64,000 bases of DNA from Stenogyne calaminthoides (lineage: Eukaryota; Streptophyta; Magnoliopsida; Lamiales; Lamiaceae), in contig JBBCBC010000002.1 of assembly GCA_037126765.1 (NCBI GenBank), forward strand, positions 43,156,889 to 43,220,888, given 5' to 3'. Position 1 is the stretch's first letter; each line of letters begins with the position of its first letter. Positions 45,107-56,758 of this stretch are shown here, one piece after another. The position numbers and the translations under genes were made by a program. The notes under the pieces are model-generated. The model searched no databases and was not told the origin of the DNA. It saw nothing but the letters and a program-made list of their open reading frames with translations.

Positions 45107-47404
45107 TATGTCTTAAATTATAACATTTTTGTTTCATGAGGTCTTTGGGGTAACTTAAATTCATGGATTTTTCTAAATCGCTTTAAAGTTTTCCATTAAA
45201 TATGATACATCATCTCAATTCCAATGCAATTATATTCAAATCACACTCTAAATAAAAGAAAGAAGTCTCATACAAATGGTTAAAAAATGGTCTTACGATA
45301 TAAAATTATATAGTTTAAGGGTTTAAAAAAAATTAAAAAAATTTGAGGTTTTATGAAACAAAAATGTATAATTTAAGAATTTTTAAAACAAAAAATAGTT
45401 CAAGAGCCTTTTAAAATAAAAATTGATAGTTCAGAATTCTTTTGATTCATTATGTTTTTTTTCAATAATATACGTTCTATTCAATCTAATGTATATGATG
45501 TATTAGAAGTGTTTGCAACTATTAGCAGAACGTAATTTATCAAAAAAAAAAAAAAACTATTAGCAGAACGTAATTTAGAAGCACTTCAAATGTGGTGTTT
45601 CAAACACTACTTCACCCTTATAAACAAATATTTTTTAAAGAAGTTGAGTCCAACTAACTTTTAAAATAAATGTTTTTACACTATTTAAATGAGATTGCAA
45701 ATACCTCATAAATCACAACTTGCATTTAAGAAACACTTATATTTAAAAAAAAAATGGGTTTCATCAAATTAAAAAATAAATGCTCATCACTGTAGCAATT
45801 CAATTTCAAAACACACCAAAAATTTATAAACAAGTGCTTCTTCCATCTCTAGTAGAATCTACAAACCCCCCGTTTAGGCTTTAACTATGTTTTTTTAATA
45901 AAACACTAGCTTTCATTAGCTCTCTTTTCTAATTTTCTTGCCTTATTTTTAATTCAAAATTAGTAAGCATATTCTCATAGTTCAGCATATCAAATCCGGT
46001 GCACAAATATAGCGTATGCATGTTTTATTTGGTGGAAAAACAACACAAAAGTGAGATTCCCATATTCACCTTTTCTTTTCCTGTTTTCCCCTATATACCC
46101 CTACACGCCTATATGTTTCCTTGAGGTTAAAGTATGGTCCCCATCCCTAGTAGGGCCCAATCTTCTTTAAAGAATATGGGCTTAGGTGGGGACATGTGAC
46201 CTGGGTCCCATCAAAAAGTCACATCACCAAAATAAAAAACAATAAATCCAATTGTACACTTGTTTATGATCAAGAGCTTTGATTGGTGTTAGTTATCCAT
46301 TTTTCTTCTTTCTATCTACTTCTTTTCTGAATTTCTGTACATCGAATCATTCAATTTTATACGTATTGAATTATCGTTACTTTTATTTGCAATTAAATTG
46401 GAAGTAACTCCTAAATTGGTTCTTCTTTCATCCATTTTCATAAAGAAATTATGAAATTTAAATTTATAAATGAATATACGAATAAGATAATATAAATAAA
46501 AGCACAAAACATATACATTAAAAAATAATAGAAATACAATATTGGACAAAGTAAATGGCCACTCCCGTCTATGATACGGACAGCTGTGACTTGTGGTTCC
46601 TGAGTGAGATACAAGGCTTTTTATTCTGTGAAACAATGGTTTATCAATATTACAAAATTTTATTTGAAAAGTGACTATATTTTCTATTAATCGAATATGA
46701 TATTTGATTAAATCAAGTTCCGTCTCATAAAATGAGATTCATGTGACGATTTCATATAAATTTATCTTTGTCATAAATTTTTAATTGCAAGAAAGGAGAT
46801 GAAATCCATTTAATTAATCATATGACGACCATTATTTATTCTAATCCATGTGCGCAATAAAATTTTATAACCGAAACTAATTTGATGAAAGAATTCATTC
46901 TTAAACATTGGGCAGCACAAGTTATTTTACCATCCTCATAAATGTTGATTCAGGTGCTCCAAGTTTTCTTAATCATATTCAATTATTACTTTAAATTCGC
47001 ATGATTAATTTAATTTATATAATTAACTTTAGTATATTACTTTATTCATTGAGCCATTCAATTTTAAAATGTATATAATACAATTCACTTTAATGTTTTA
47101 ATTTTATATTTGGAAGCAGCTATCAAATAAGGTGGCATGCTCCACTTTGTTCACTCATAGTATAAGTTGGGGGGCTTTTAGCGAGGCCAATAGGCGTGAA
47201 TTTGGTTCTTTTCTTTTAGCTAAACTTTCTCTTTTTGTCTTTTCCATTTTGTTGATTCTATACTTTGAAACGTTAGTCTTAATTAATAAAATAAATGTTT
47301 TTTTTGAGTGCATAAATTAAATGTTTATTGAAACAGCATTTTGTAGGGTTAGGTTTCACCAAAAGTGGCATAGGTTACTTTTATATAGATTACTTGTTAA
47401 TTTT
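45107..47404. other. AT-rich intergenic region
   Basis: Apart from the micro-insertion at 45517-45577, I see no gene and no structured repeat. Confidence 0.45.
45517..45577 (+). repeat. Micro retroposon tail with 23-bp target duplication
   Basis: Two identical 23-bp copies starting AACTATTAGCAGAACG (45517-45539, 45555-45577) flank only TC followed by about 13 A residues. This is the signature of target-primed insertion in which almost nothing but the poly(A) tail was copied. Confidence 0.85.
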
Positions 47405-47406
47405 TA

Positions 47407-48890
47407 CTCCCTCCATCTCATGGTTTATGTAACTCTTAGGGTGTGTTTTGTTTATTGATTAGGTTTGATTCATTAAGATTGGATTTGTTGAGATTGCACT
47501 ATTCATTTGTATATTTCTATAACATAATAAGTTGAATGGTATGTAGGATTGTAACATGAGATAATTAGTCATTAATATGATAATATGGTGTTTGAATTTC
47601 AGGATTAATGTATTTTTTCACTGACTTTCCAAAAATACCCTTTTCATTTCAATTTTAAAATTAATTATTTTTCTTTTTTAGGGTTTTCTTCGATTGAATC
47701 GGCCATTCATTCCATTGACCCTTCATTTTCTTTTCGACAAAGACGATGAAGAATTTCAAACGCTGAACGCGATTTCCAGTCTCCGACGTCGGTCTACGCA
47801 TACAGAAAACCCCTCTGGCTTCTCCCCTATTCCACGACGGCTGCTACACCGTCGTTCTAGTCTCCCCCTTTTCAGAACCACTTATTACAGTCTCCCCTTA
47901 TATTGAAGTGGATCGTTCATCTTCCAAACTATGGATTCGAGCGATGAGGATATACAAGAATTATATGCATCGGGTATTATCTAAATTATTTAAACTTTTT
48001 ATTCAAAAATCAGGCTTGAGTTAAGGGTATATTAATCGTTTTCAAACTAAGGACTTCCGCTAGCTTTATATTTTCGTGATTATATGGGTTTAGATCTCCC
48101 AAATTTGACTGAAATACGTCAATTCGGGCTTCTCAATACATTGACGGAATTTTAGATCAGTTAACATTTTTCTACAATTTGGTATTTTCAGTCATTTATT
48201 GAGTTGTTGATTTAGATGTCTATTTGTGGTTTTTCAATGTAGTCTCATTTCCGATGTTATACAATTTGTTGGTTTGTTTAATTAATTTAGTTTTTGTTAT
48301 TCAAAATATGGATTCCTGCTGCTCCGATTCGTCAATCTTCGCGAGGAAGATGAAATACTGTTAACATGAAAATATCGTAACTATTGTTAAATAATGAAGG
48401 GCAATACGGACATTTCAATTGAACCCAATTGGACAGATTTTAGCAGATAAGTAATCGGACCCCCTGACCTTTGATCAATTGTCCTGCGCATGTGGGTTAA
48501 AACACCCTATTGGACCCGGGCCCAAAAATATACTCGGGCTTGAAACCCCAATACAAAACAACTCCTAAAGGCCCACTGATTTATCTAACCTACCTAATAC
48601 ATTAAACAAAACACACCCTATTGTTTATGAGTATTTTATAATAAAATAATAAAGTGATAAAGTGTTAGAGGTAGAAATAGAAAATCAACTTTATTAAAGA
48701 GTTAAAAATAATATTTATTAAAGATGATAAAATGATAAAGTATTAAGGATATAAGAGAGTGACATATGATAAATAAGCGAGTGTTTGAAGGGTGTAAGTT
48801 AAAATGAGTATTTCTATTTTTAAAAAAAATTATATAAATTATGGGACAAAAAAATTTGAAAGAGTTACAAAAAATATGTAAAGGATGGAG
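47407..48890. mobile_element. Stowaway MITE interrupted by a Harbinger-like element
   Basis: The left arm CTCCCTCCATCTCATGG..AACTCTT (47407-47438) and right arm AAGAGTTACA..GGATGGAG (48619-48890) are inverted. TA duplications lie at 47405-47406 and 48891-48892. The 1.2-kb element at 47439-48618 splits the copy near its left end. Confidence 0.7.
47439..48618. mobile_element. PIF/Harbinger-like element nested in the Stowaway MITE
   Basis: Inverted ends GGGTGTGTTTTGTTTATTGA (left) and GGGTGTGTTTTGTTTAATGT (right, reverse complement) agree over the first 16 bases. The flanking TA/TA could be the inner part of a TTA/TWA duplication. The interior has moderate GC and gene-like segments at 47690-47970, including MDSSDEDIQELYASG at about 47931. 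No intact DDE transposase is present, so it is non-autonomous. Confidence 0.68.
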
Positions 48891-49177
48891 TATATAATAT
48901 TTACATGTATAATAAGTTAACATAGTTGATGAGATAAATGGAAGATTTTGGAGTTGGTGCTCGGCGAAGGTCACATCTTTTGGCTCCTTTTTTTAAAGAT
49001 TGGTTACTTAATCCTAAAGTAGTGTTAGATTGTTAAATAGTTTCATGTACATATTTGCACTTTTAACTATCTCATCTGTACATGGTATTTCTTATATCCA
49101 ACTCATTCAATTCATTCATTAATGGATTTTTCTTATAAAAAAAAACTTATTTATATCAACTACTATCACTAAACTAA

Positions 49178-49596
49178 GGGGGTGTTTGGTTCACGGGACT
49201 GAATTGATTAGGTGTGACAGGATTGAGTGGGATTGAGTAAGATTGGATTAATTTGACTGGATTTGTTGAATCAAGATATGCGTTTGGATTGTGGGATTAG
49301 ATGGGATATCTATTGAAATGTCATAAATACCCTTAAATTGAATTGAAACAACCACACTCCATTCTTGTGAATCTATTCAAACAATAAAAGGACAGTTTGT
49401 AATATTGCATGGGATATGCTCTATCCTACTTTTCACATGGGATTGACATATCCCTCCATGGAGGAATTTTGCACATTTTCTACCCGGGCTTAAAGTATAT
49501 CATGGACCCTCATCCCGCAAGTCAAACGGTAGATTAGTTGGGATTAAAATCCTAATCATGGTCTATCCCGATCAATCCCGTCAACCAAACGAGACA
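49178..49596. mobile_element. Tourist/Harbinger-like MITE
   Basis: Ends are GGGGGTGTTTGGTTCACGGG (left) and the inverted CCCGTCAACCAAACGAGACA (right), with TAA on both sides (49175-49177, 49597-49599). Subterminal ATTGAGTGGGATTGAG-type sequence is G/T-rich on the left and its complement is on the right. Confidence 0.83.
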
Positions 49597-49854
49597 TAAT
49601 GGTAATTGCATGCTCTTATTCGATTAATTAATTATGTACGCTGTGAATGCCAATTTACCGGCTTCTTAATATATGATTTTCGTTTCCTATCAAAAAAAAT
49701 AAAAATAATAATAATAATTAATTGTGGATTAATGGTGACATGATGTGTCAAGTGTAAAAAGAAATATATTATGACAAATATGCCATGAGATTGATTTTCA
49801 TTGATTCTCAACGTATTTCTAATTAGCTAAATTTTCTTACATTCAGGTGCAACG

Positions 49855-50025
49855 TGCATTTATAGTGTTTTTTAAAATCGTGCAACTTATTATATTGAAA
49901 GTGCAACTTATTTACATTAAACCGTTCAATTATTAATATGAAACATTAGTTTCACGATTCAATATAAATAAGTTGTATTTTTTAGTATAACAAGTTATAT
50001 AACTTTAAAATGCACTATAAATACA
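49855..50025. repeat. Dispersed foldback repeat, best intact copy
   Basis: A near-palindrome of about 170 bp. The left arm (GCATTTATAGTG, CGTGCAACTTATTATATTGA, TGCAACTTATTTACATTAAA) is the inverse of the right arm (TTCAATATAAATAAGTTGTA, TATAACAAGTTATATAACTT, TGCACTATAAATAC). Other copies are at 3373-3420 (partial), 31455-31575 plus 33739-33835, 54440-54640, 54750-55440, 56075-56200 and 63800-63950. Confidence 0.82.
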
Positions 50026-50107
50026 TAATATTTTAATAAGGCCAGCTCATTTTTGTACTCCATATATGGGTCACATTTATATATTGCAGGAAACATGGTA
50101 TGAGCCC

Positions 50108-50345
50108 GCATGGGCGTAGCTCAGTTGGTTCCTGGGTGACAGATTGCTATAAGGACGCAGGATCGAGTTCTGGCAGCCGCAGTGTGAGAGTTTTATCCCT
50201 TCAATGTGGGGGATAACTCCTTGTGGGCACCAGACACTGGTCCTCTCACCTAATAGGCCGCTGAGACCATAATTTACCACCTCCACCATTCCTGTCGGAC
50301 CAGGGGGTGGGGGCCCTGGTGGCGAGGGCATCGCCTTTTGCTACA
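50108..50345 (+). mobile_element. tRNA-derived SINE with target duplication
   Basis: Box A TAGCTCAGTTGG (50117-50128) and box B GGATCGAGTTC (50160-50170) form a tRNA-like head. A tRNA-unrelated, GC-rich body of about 170 bp follows, ending CGCCTTTTGCTACA. Direct repeats AGGAAACATGGTATGAG.. (50088-50107) and AGGAAACACGGTCTGAA.. (50346-50365) match at 17 of 20 positions. The boundaries and internal Pol III promoter support a SINE rather than a tRNA gene. Confidence 0.85.
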
Positions 50346-50365
50346 AGGAAACACGGTCTGAACCC

Positions 50366-51250
50366 AACTGTGCACTGCTCAATGGTCAGACTTGTACGCT
50401 TTAAAGCCTTAAACCTTTATTTAATTGTTAAATTGAATAAAATTTGATGGATTTTCGTCGTGACAAGTTCGAATAATTTATCAGCATATGTATATTCACT
50501 TATCATAGTTGACACCAATATTAAATTTTATCAAGTAAACTGAATTGAGATCGCTTAATATTCACAAATTCCTGTATTGAATTACTTCGTCTACTTATTT
50601 ATTTACTTTTAAATTGATTTATATATTTATTTTGCGAAAGATATGTTAGCACAATTAATTATTTAGCGTGTAGTACCCACCACAATTGGTTTTCTACGTA
50701 ATATCAATTTATTAATAAGTCAGCCAGCGTGAATATATCCTATTGATACATAATGAAAGAGAACGCAGACTAATTAAATGATTAATAATTAGTGTATAGT
50801 ATTATGATAAAGACTAGCATATATTGTAGCTATTTTGGTGGAAGATTATATTAATCGAACTAAATCAAGGATTTTATGTTGCTGTTAATACGTGAGCTTC
50901 CAAAGATATGGTCTGATTTTTTTTTTATTATTATTATTTTTATCTTATAAGCTTAATTCTAGATGTTACATTCCACTTGTCCAGCTTAATTAATTAATTT
51001 ACACTGTGAAATAAAGTCGATTTGAATTTTCCTTTTTAAGTACTCCATTTTAATGCTTCTGATCTATGTTTCTAAAGTCCGTCAAAAAAAAAAATCTATG
51101 TTTTTAAAGTATGTAACTTTACGACAATCGAAACTTGGATTTTTGGATTCAAGATTCAAGCTAATTTAAATAGTAATTCGATATTTCCGTTGTGATTGCT
51201 ACTTAGTACTTATGTTGATTTCCTCATTTTCAATTGATATATAATATATA
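50366..51250. other. AT-rich intergenic region with a micro retroposon tail
   Basis: No gene. At 51062-51110, ATCTATGTTTCTAAAGT and ATCTATGTTTTTAAAGT (16 of 17 identical) flank CCGTC plus an A-run, another nearly empty retroposon insertion. Confidence 0.6.
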
Positions 51251-51252
51251 TA

Positions 51253-51503
51253 TTCCCTCCGTCTCAAATATATAGATTTGTTTGACTTTTCACACAGATT
51301 AAGAAATTGTATTGGAAAAGTAAATTAAACAAGCAAAGTTTCTATTATACCCATATTTAATGATTGTTATAGTTTCCAACATAATTAATGCATAAGGTTA
51401 TATTATTAAATTAATTAGAAAAAGTTACTCTATTTAGAATGTTTTTATATATTTGGGACATCCATAAAATGAAAACAAACCTATATAATTGGGACGGATG
51501 GAA
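51253..51503. mobile_element. Stowaway-type MITE
   Basis: Left TTCCCTCCGTCTCAAATATA and right end TATAATTGGGACGGATGGAA are inverted, flanked by TA (51251-51252, 51504-51505). The 251-bp body has inverted subterminal blocks (AGATTTGTTTG / AAACAAACCT). Confidence 0.85.
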
Positions 51504-51505
51504 TA

Positions 51506-52248
51506 CTAACTTTTAGCATTTGAGTGCTTTAGAAATAATTTATTAATTTGGATGACTTTTGTTCTAGGATGCATGGGTACTCAGAATTTTTTAATAATGC
51601 AGTGTCGGATACTTCGTGGGATCTTGGAGTGACGCGGAGCGGGTGGATCAAGACCGACACGCCACGCATGGCGTGTCCCAATTAAAAATATTAATAATAA
51701 TTTTGGGTACCGTGTTGGATACAACTGATCAGCATGTCGGACACGGATAGGGTACACGTGGGGTCAAATTTATAAAATTTATTTTGTTTTTTGCCTTGAA
51801 ATAAATTTATTTTATATTAAATTAACCCAAATTAGCCCACAATCAGTAAAAAAATATTGACTTTCTCTATTGCTCACACGGTCACATCACTGTCAAACGG
51901 TTAGTCGTTCACATATTTTATTACAATGTTCATATCGTTTTGATTTTATATTTGTTTAGGTGATAAAAAATTGCATAAGTTACAAAGACACATATTTTTT
52001 TTAAAAAATTGTGGAAATATTTATATATACAATAAAAATATAAAATAATTTAAAAAATTATAATCGTACACAAGCCGTAACTTACCCAATTATTTTTAAA
52101 AATATATATCCCAGTACCCGCACCGTATCGTACCAGTATTATCGTACCCGTATCCGTGCAACCTAGCTAGCTTTTGTTTAAGCAAATTGGATGAAATTAT
52201 TATTCACTCTCTTTTTCTATTTATATATTAAGCACACGTTGTTAGGAA
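51506..52248. other. AT-rich intergenic region
   Basis: No gene identified. A GC-richer block (51595-51670) contains GACACGCCACGCATGGCGTG, a small inverted repeat, in otherwise AT-rich DNA. Confidence 0.45.
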
Positions 52249-52257
52249 TAGCAATGA

Positions 52258-52455
52258 TTTTTTTATTTTTTTTGTAAGTAAAATTCATTAAAAATGAGTG
52301 GATGGGTATAAGGAATATCCAATACAAGTTACAATTTGTACATGATAAATCATCTAACAATCAAGAACTAATCTGGGGTTAATTAACCAATCGTTGAAAG
52401 ACAGTGTTCTAGGGATTGGAAATTTTGCCCAATATCAACTACATAGTCTACCTGT
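52258..52455 (-). mobile_element. Short 5'-truncated LINE fragment
   Basis: The 9-bp direct repeat TAGCAATGA (52249-52257, 52456-52464) flanks a segment starting with T-tracts and GTAAGTAAAATTCATTAAAA. This matches the start of the LINE tail at 40644 (ATCAGTAAAAAATTCATTAA), including the following ATGGGTA motif. Confidence 0.7.
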
Positions 52456-53121
52456 TAGCAATGAATAGTTAGAGTACTTGCACAATAAAATAATGCATGA
52501 ACTCTGTTATAGTTAATATAGTACTCACCCTCGTAATATTTTTTGGATATTTCCTACCACTCTTAATTTTTTTTTTTTTTTTTTTTTTTTGCGGTTCAAA
52601 AAAATATAGTACTAATAGTACATTTTTCATTGGTCTTAAATACACAAGAGTGAGTCTTTTGTACATCAAGTGTAATGTGTATTTTATATTATATTTTTAA
52701 AATATATAACTTATTACATTGAAATATATAATTTATTCCCTCTGAAATATGCAATTTGTGTTCGTAAAATTTGTATTCGTAACAAATTATATATTTTAAA
52801 AAATGTACTGTAGAGTTTACAATATAACTGGAGTATACAATAACTAGCCTACATACTTCACCTCCCACATTTGATATTACATGCTTTTACTAATATAATT
52901 CGGACTAATTTGCAGAATTGATAATTGTGTTCAAGTATATTATATAACTTGTAGATTTATGATCACAACCCATCTTGTTTTAAATAAAAATACGGCTTAA
53001 ATACCAAAATAATGTTTTATGAGACTCACTCTTATAAGGCTAGCACTCTCGTCTTTATGACGCATTATACAATAAGTTTCAAATATAGAGTTTGTAGGAT
53101 TTTTTTAGACTTACAAAGTCT

Positions 53122-54421
53122 GGGGTTATTCAATGCGGATTTTCAAAAGTCTTTAAAAATCCTGAGGTATTCAATACGGATTTTAAAAAGTTTTAAAAAA
53201 TCTTTAGGTATTCAACAGTTTATAGATTTTAATACTCTATAAATTTCCTTTGATTTTCTTCCAAAAATATAAATAGATTTCACTCTCCAAAATCTCTTCT
53301 AACAACCAGAGATTTCTACGTAATCTCACAGAGAACTCTGAAGACGAAATGTCAGAAGAAAAAAACTTTTGTTGTTCTCCTGCCATCGCCACCGCCCACT
53401 GACGTCGCAATTATTCTCCTGCCACTGGACAACACAACGCTCACCCCCGTGCCCTGCACCGCTGCACGACGAAGGGTGCCTCACACCGCTCGCCGAAGCG
53501 GCACCGCTGTCCGCCGCTCGCCGCCCGACGTCGTCCTCCCTCCGCCCTCGCAGCCCGCCGCAGGTATGCAGTTTTTTATTTTTTTTTAATTTTCATTGGC
53601 AGAATATTAATCCTAATTTTTGTTTCTTGAACCCTCCGTTTCTTGGAGTTTTTAGTTTTACCAAATGAGATTCTTGATTCGGTTGCATGTCTATTGTTGT
53701 AAATTGTAATTGAGCATTATGAAGAAGATATTCAAAGTAGAACAAACTGGGTTGGGTCAAATTGGTTGTGCAAGGCATTAGTGAAATGAATGAATAGTAT
53801 ACAGGGGAACTTATTTAAAATTTTAAGTTTGCTTTGAGATTTTTTTGTGTCACTAATAAAAATCGCAACAGAAAAAGATGATTTGTGGCAAGATTTGTGT
53901 GATTATATATAGAATTGTTATAGATTTGTATTATGATTCACGTGATATGGATGATTGTGATGTAGTTAAAAGTTTTGGAATGTCTTATATATATAGTCAT
54001 AGTTATAAAAAATAGTTTGATGTATATGTAGAGTATATATTTATGTGAATTAATTGAAAAATATATAATTTGGTGAGAGAATTTCTTTAGATTTTTACGA
54101 GTGTACTAATGTATTACTCCCTCCGTCCACCAATATTATGCACAGTTGACTTTTACATGCATTTTTGCGAGCGAATTTTATATTAGTAATTGAAATGATA
54201 AAATGACTTTTAATGAGGGATATGATAGATGAGGGGCTTATCTATCATACCCCTCCTTAAAAGTCATTTTATCATTTCACAATCCTGTCAAGTCTAAGAA
54301 AATCCATGTAAATCAATAAAAAAAATCAGTCAAACTCTGCATGGAGTTTATGAATTTTCTAAATCCACAAACTTTTTAAAGTAAAAAAAAAAATCTAATA
54401 GAATCCCAATTGAATACACCC
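53122..54421. mobile_element. Putative TIR transposon with a GC-rich leader segment
   Basis: Left GGGGTTATTCAATGCGGATT and right (reverse complement) GGGTGTATTCAATTGGGATT are inverted. No clear target duplication was found. The interior has a GC-rich, gene-like stretch (53345-53570) with a possible start MSEEKNFCC and a donor-like CAGGTATGCAG at 53560-53570, resembling a captured or vestigial first exon. It also contains a Stowaway-like left end (54118) and a hairpin (54191-54279). Confidence 0.55.
54191..54279. repeat. Near-perfect hairpin, 43-bp arms
   Basis: The left arm starts TGAAATGATAAAATGACTTT. The right arm ends with its inverse, AAAGTCATTTTATCATTTCA. About 40 of 43 positions pair, with almost no loop. 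The size resembles a MITE-derived small-RNA precursor. Confidence 0.8.
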
Positions 54422-54439
54422 ACTAAATCTTTTATGCAT

Positions 54440-54640
54440 TCAGGTACACTGTGCACCTGTAAAGTATTTTAGGTTCATGCAATTTGTTATAATGAAAGAT
54501 GCAATTTATTTACACTAAATCGTTCAACTATTAATATGGTAAATTGTAAATAAATTGCATTTTTCAATATAGCAAATTATATGGGTCTAATATGCATTAT
54601 GAGTGTACAATGTACCTGAATACACATGATATTCGTTCTT
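54440..54640. repeat. Dispersed foldback repeat copy
   Basis: TGCATTCAGGTACACTGTGC, CATGCAATTTGTTATAATGA and the inverted half ATTGCATTTTTCAATATAGC, GAATACACATGATAT match the family described at 49855-50025. Confidence 0.75.
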
Positions 54641-54749
54641 TAATGTGTTCTCGATTTATCAATGATCATGTTTTCCATACCATAACGAGTTTGGAGTAGG
54701 AAACTTTTCCAACATTCATAATCTATATGAAGAAATAAAATGGTTAGGT

Positions 54750-55440
54750 TTTGCATGCATCAGGGTGCACCGTGCACTCATAGACTATGTTTGTTTATAG
54801 TTTTGAGAGGATTTGAAATCTTGTTTAGGGGATTTGGAAGAGTTTGGTATAAAGTAAAAAATGTATTTGTATTTTTTATATGTTTGGGAATGTGGATTTT
54901 GTAAAATTTGATAAAGTAGGATTTTGAAAAAGTAGATGATAGAAAATAATATTATATTGTAAAATGTAATATAAAAATGATTGAATGATTATATAATGAT
55001 AATAAAGTAAAAAAAGTAGGAGAGATAGTATTGAGTTGAATAAATAATAATAATAATTGAATAGTGTATGATAGATGATTGATAGCGTATTGAAAATTGT
55101 GTTTGAAAAAAGGTAAAATAAGTGTATTAATGTATGTATTATAGAGTATAATTTTGGAGGATTTAAAATTTTATACTGAAATCCTGATAAGCAAACAGGG
55201 ATTTGGGATTTGAAATCCCAAAAAGGGCTTCCCAATTCATAAACAAACATACACATAGTGCATTTTGGAAGCGTGCAACTTGTTATGCTAAAAAGTGCGA
55301 CTTATTTTCCCAGAAAAGTGCAACTGTTAATATGGGAACATAGTTGTATGCTTCTGTTTAGAATAGTTGCATATTTCTGTTTTGTATAATTACATGCTTC
55401 TAAAATACACTATGAATGCATGGTGCACCCGGATGCATAT
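54750..55440. repeat. Foldback family copy split by a small transposon
   Basis: Left part 54750-54783 (CATCAGGGTGCACCGTGCAC) continues at 55254 (TAGTGCATTTTGGAAGCGTG and on to GAATGCATGGTGCACCCGGA). The insertion at 54784-55253 separates the two. Confidence 0.75.
54784..55253. mobile_element. MITE-like element inside the foldback repeat
   Basis: Left end ACTATGTTTGTTTATAG and right end (reverse complement) TGTATGTTTGTTTATGA are inverted. A 5-bp CATAG occurs on both sides (54779-54783, 55254-55258). Subterminal GATTTGAAATC is also inverted. The body is AT-rich with no coding capacity; the superfamily is not clear. Confidence 0.68.
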
Positions 55441-55449
55441 GAGATCCAC

Positions 55450-56758
55450 TCAATAAAATATAGGAATCCATTGGTCATGTCTACTAAGATTGAGAGAAAT
55501 GGAAATCCATTCTCTATAGTCTCTAGTCTAGACATTTCATGTTATTTTTTTATTTTCAATTAACCACCTTCTTAATTTCAGCGGATCCTAAACGATCAAA
55601 CTTAAATTGAGTTATTATTTTAAAATTTATATATCAACAATGTTCTCATTAATTTGAAGTTGCTTCTGTTTGCTACCAGCACATACATATTTCTCTCGAT
55701 TTATAATCCAACGACTGAAAAATTAATCAGTACAAGTGGGAGAGTTTCTCGTATCTCCCTTATCAAAAGAAATATTTTCAAATTAATGAACAAAAATTGC
55801 CCTATGAAATGGTGATAAGACATGATTTCTACACTATATATACATGATTCAATATGTTTATGTATCCATGCTTAGAATTTAGTTGCATAAACATATGATA
55901 CTTTTTTATGATCAGAAGATTAGTACTCCACCTATATATTCCGCGTATAATATAGCCGACGTAAAGGAAGTTTCCAATTTCAATTTTTAAGGGACATACA
56001 CGTTATTAGATTTTATTGAGTGTTTCTTATATTTTCTTTCGAGTGCTTACGGATTGGTTACGTTAAATTTTTGTATGCATCAAGTGCATCGTGCAATTCA
56101 AGTATATTTTGAAACGTGTAAATTATTTATACTGTAACATATATCTTAGTGAAAATAATTTGTATGTTACAAAATTACACGGTGCACATAAACCTCCTCG
56201 TACGTTAATTAATTTCTATATATATTTTTACATAACCTACATAAGTAGGGAAGATCATTGTCATCTTGACATAATACCCATAAATTTGTGTCCATATAAT
56301 GATATATTCTCATTACATAAACCCCATTATTAATTAATCCAATTTTAAGTTATTCTAACTGAATAAAACCAGCCTTCTCTTTACACACCCTTGTATTTTT
56401 CTTCTCATAAAAAATCTCTCACGATACATGAGATTAATATTAAGAATATCACGAAATTCTTATAAAAACAAATAAGGAGCTACTTATGTTTATGGAATTC
56501 CTCAACCTTGGAGCACTACTCGAGTTTTTTCTTCAACCTTATGCAAAGTTATGGAAACAAAATATCAACTCATTATTATTTCATCCATCTCCAACTATTT
56601 TGCAAGAAAAATAGCTAGAACTTGATTAAAGAAATAAAAGTATCAAAACATATTTGGCCAAAATTGAAAAGAAAAATAAAGAGTAGGTCTAGTGTGAAAA
56701 TTTTCATGTATGAAAAACTATAAAATTGTCCTAAATCATGACCTATTCGGGCCGGGTA
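55450..56758. other. AT-rich intergenic region
   Basis: No gene. A decayed foldback copy lies at 56075-56200 (GCATCAAGTGCATCGTGCAA .. ACACGGTGCACATAAAC). Confidence 0.5.

Noticed and set aside
50108..50180. Functional tRNA gene
   Set aside because: The D-arm and box B are tRNA-like, but acceptor and anticodon stems do not close and target duplications surround a longer unit, so it is a SINE.
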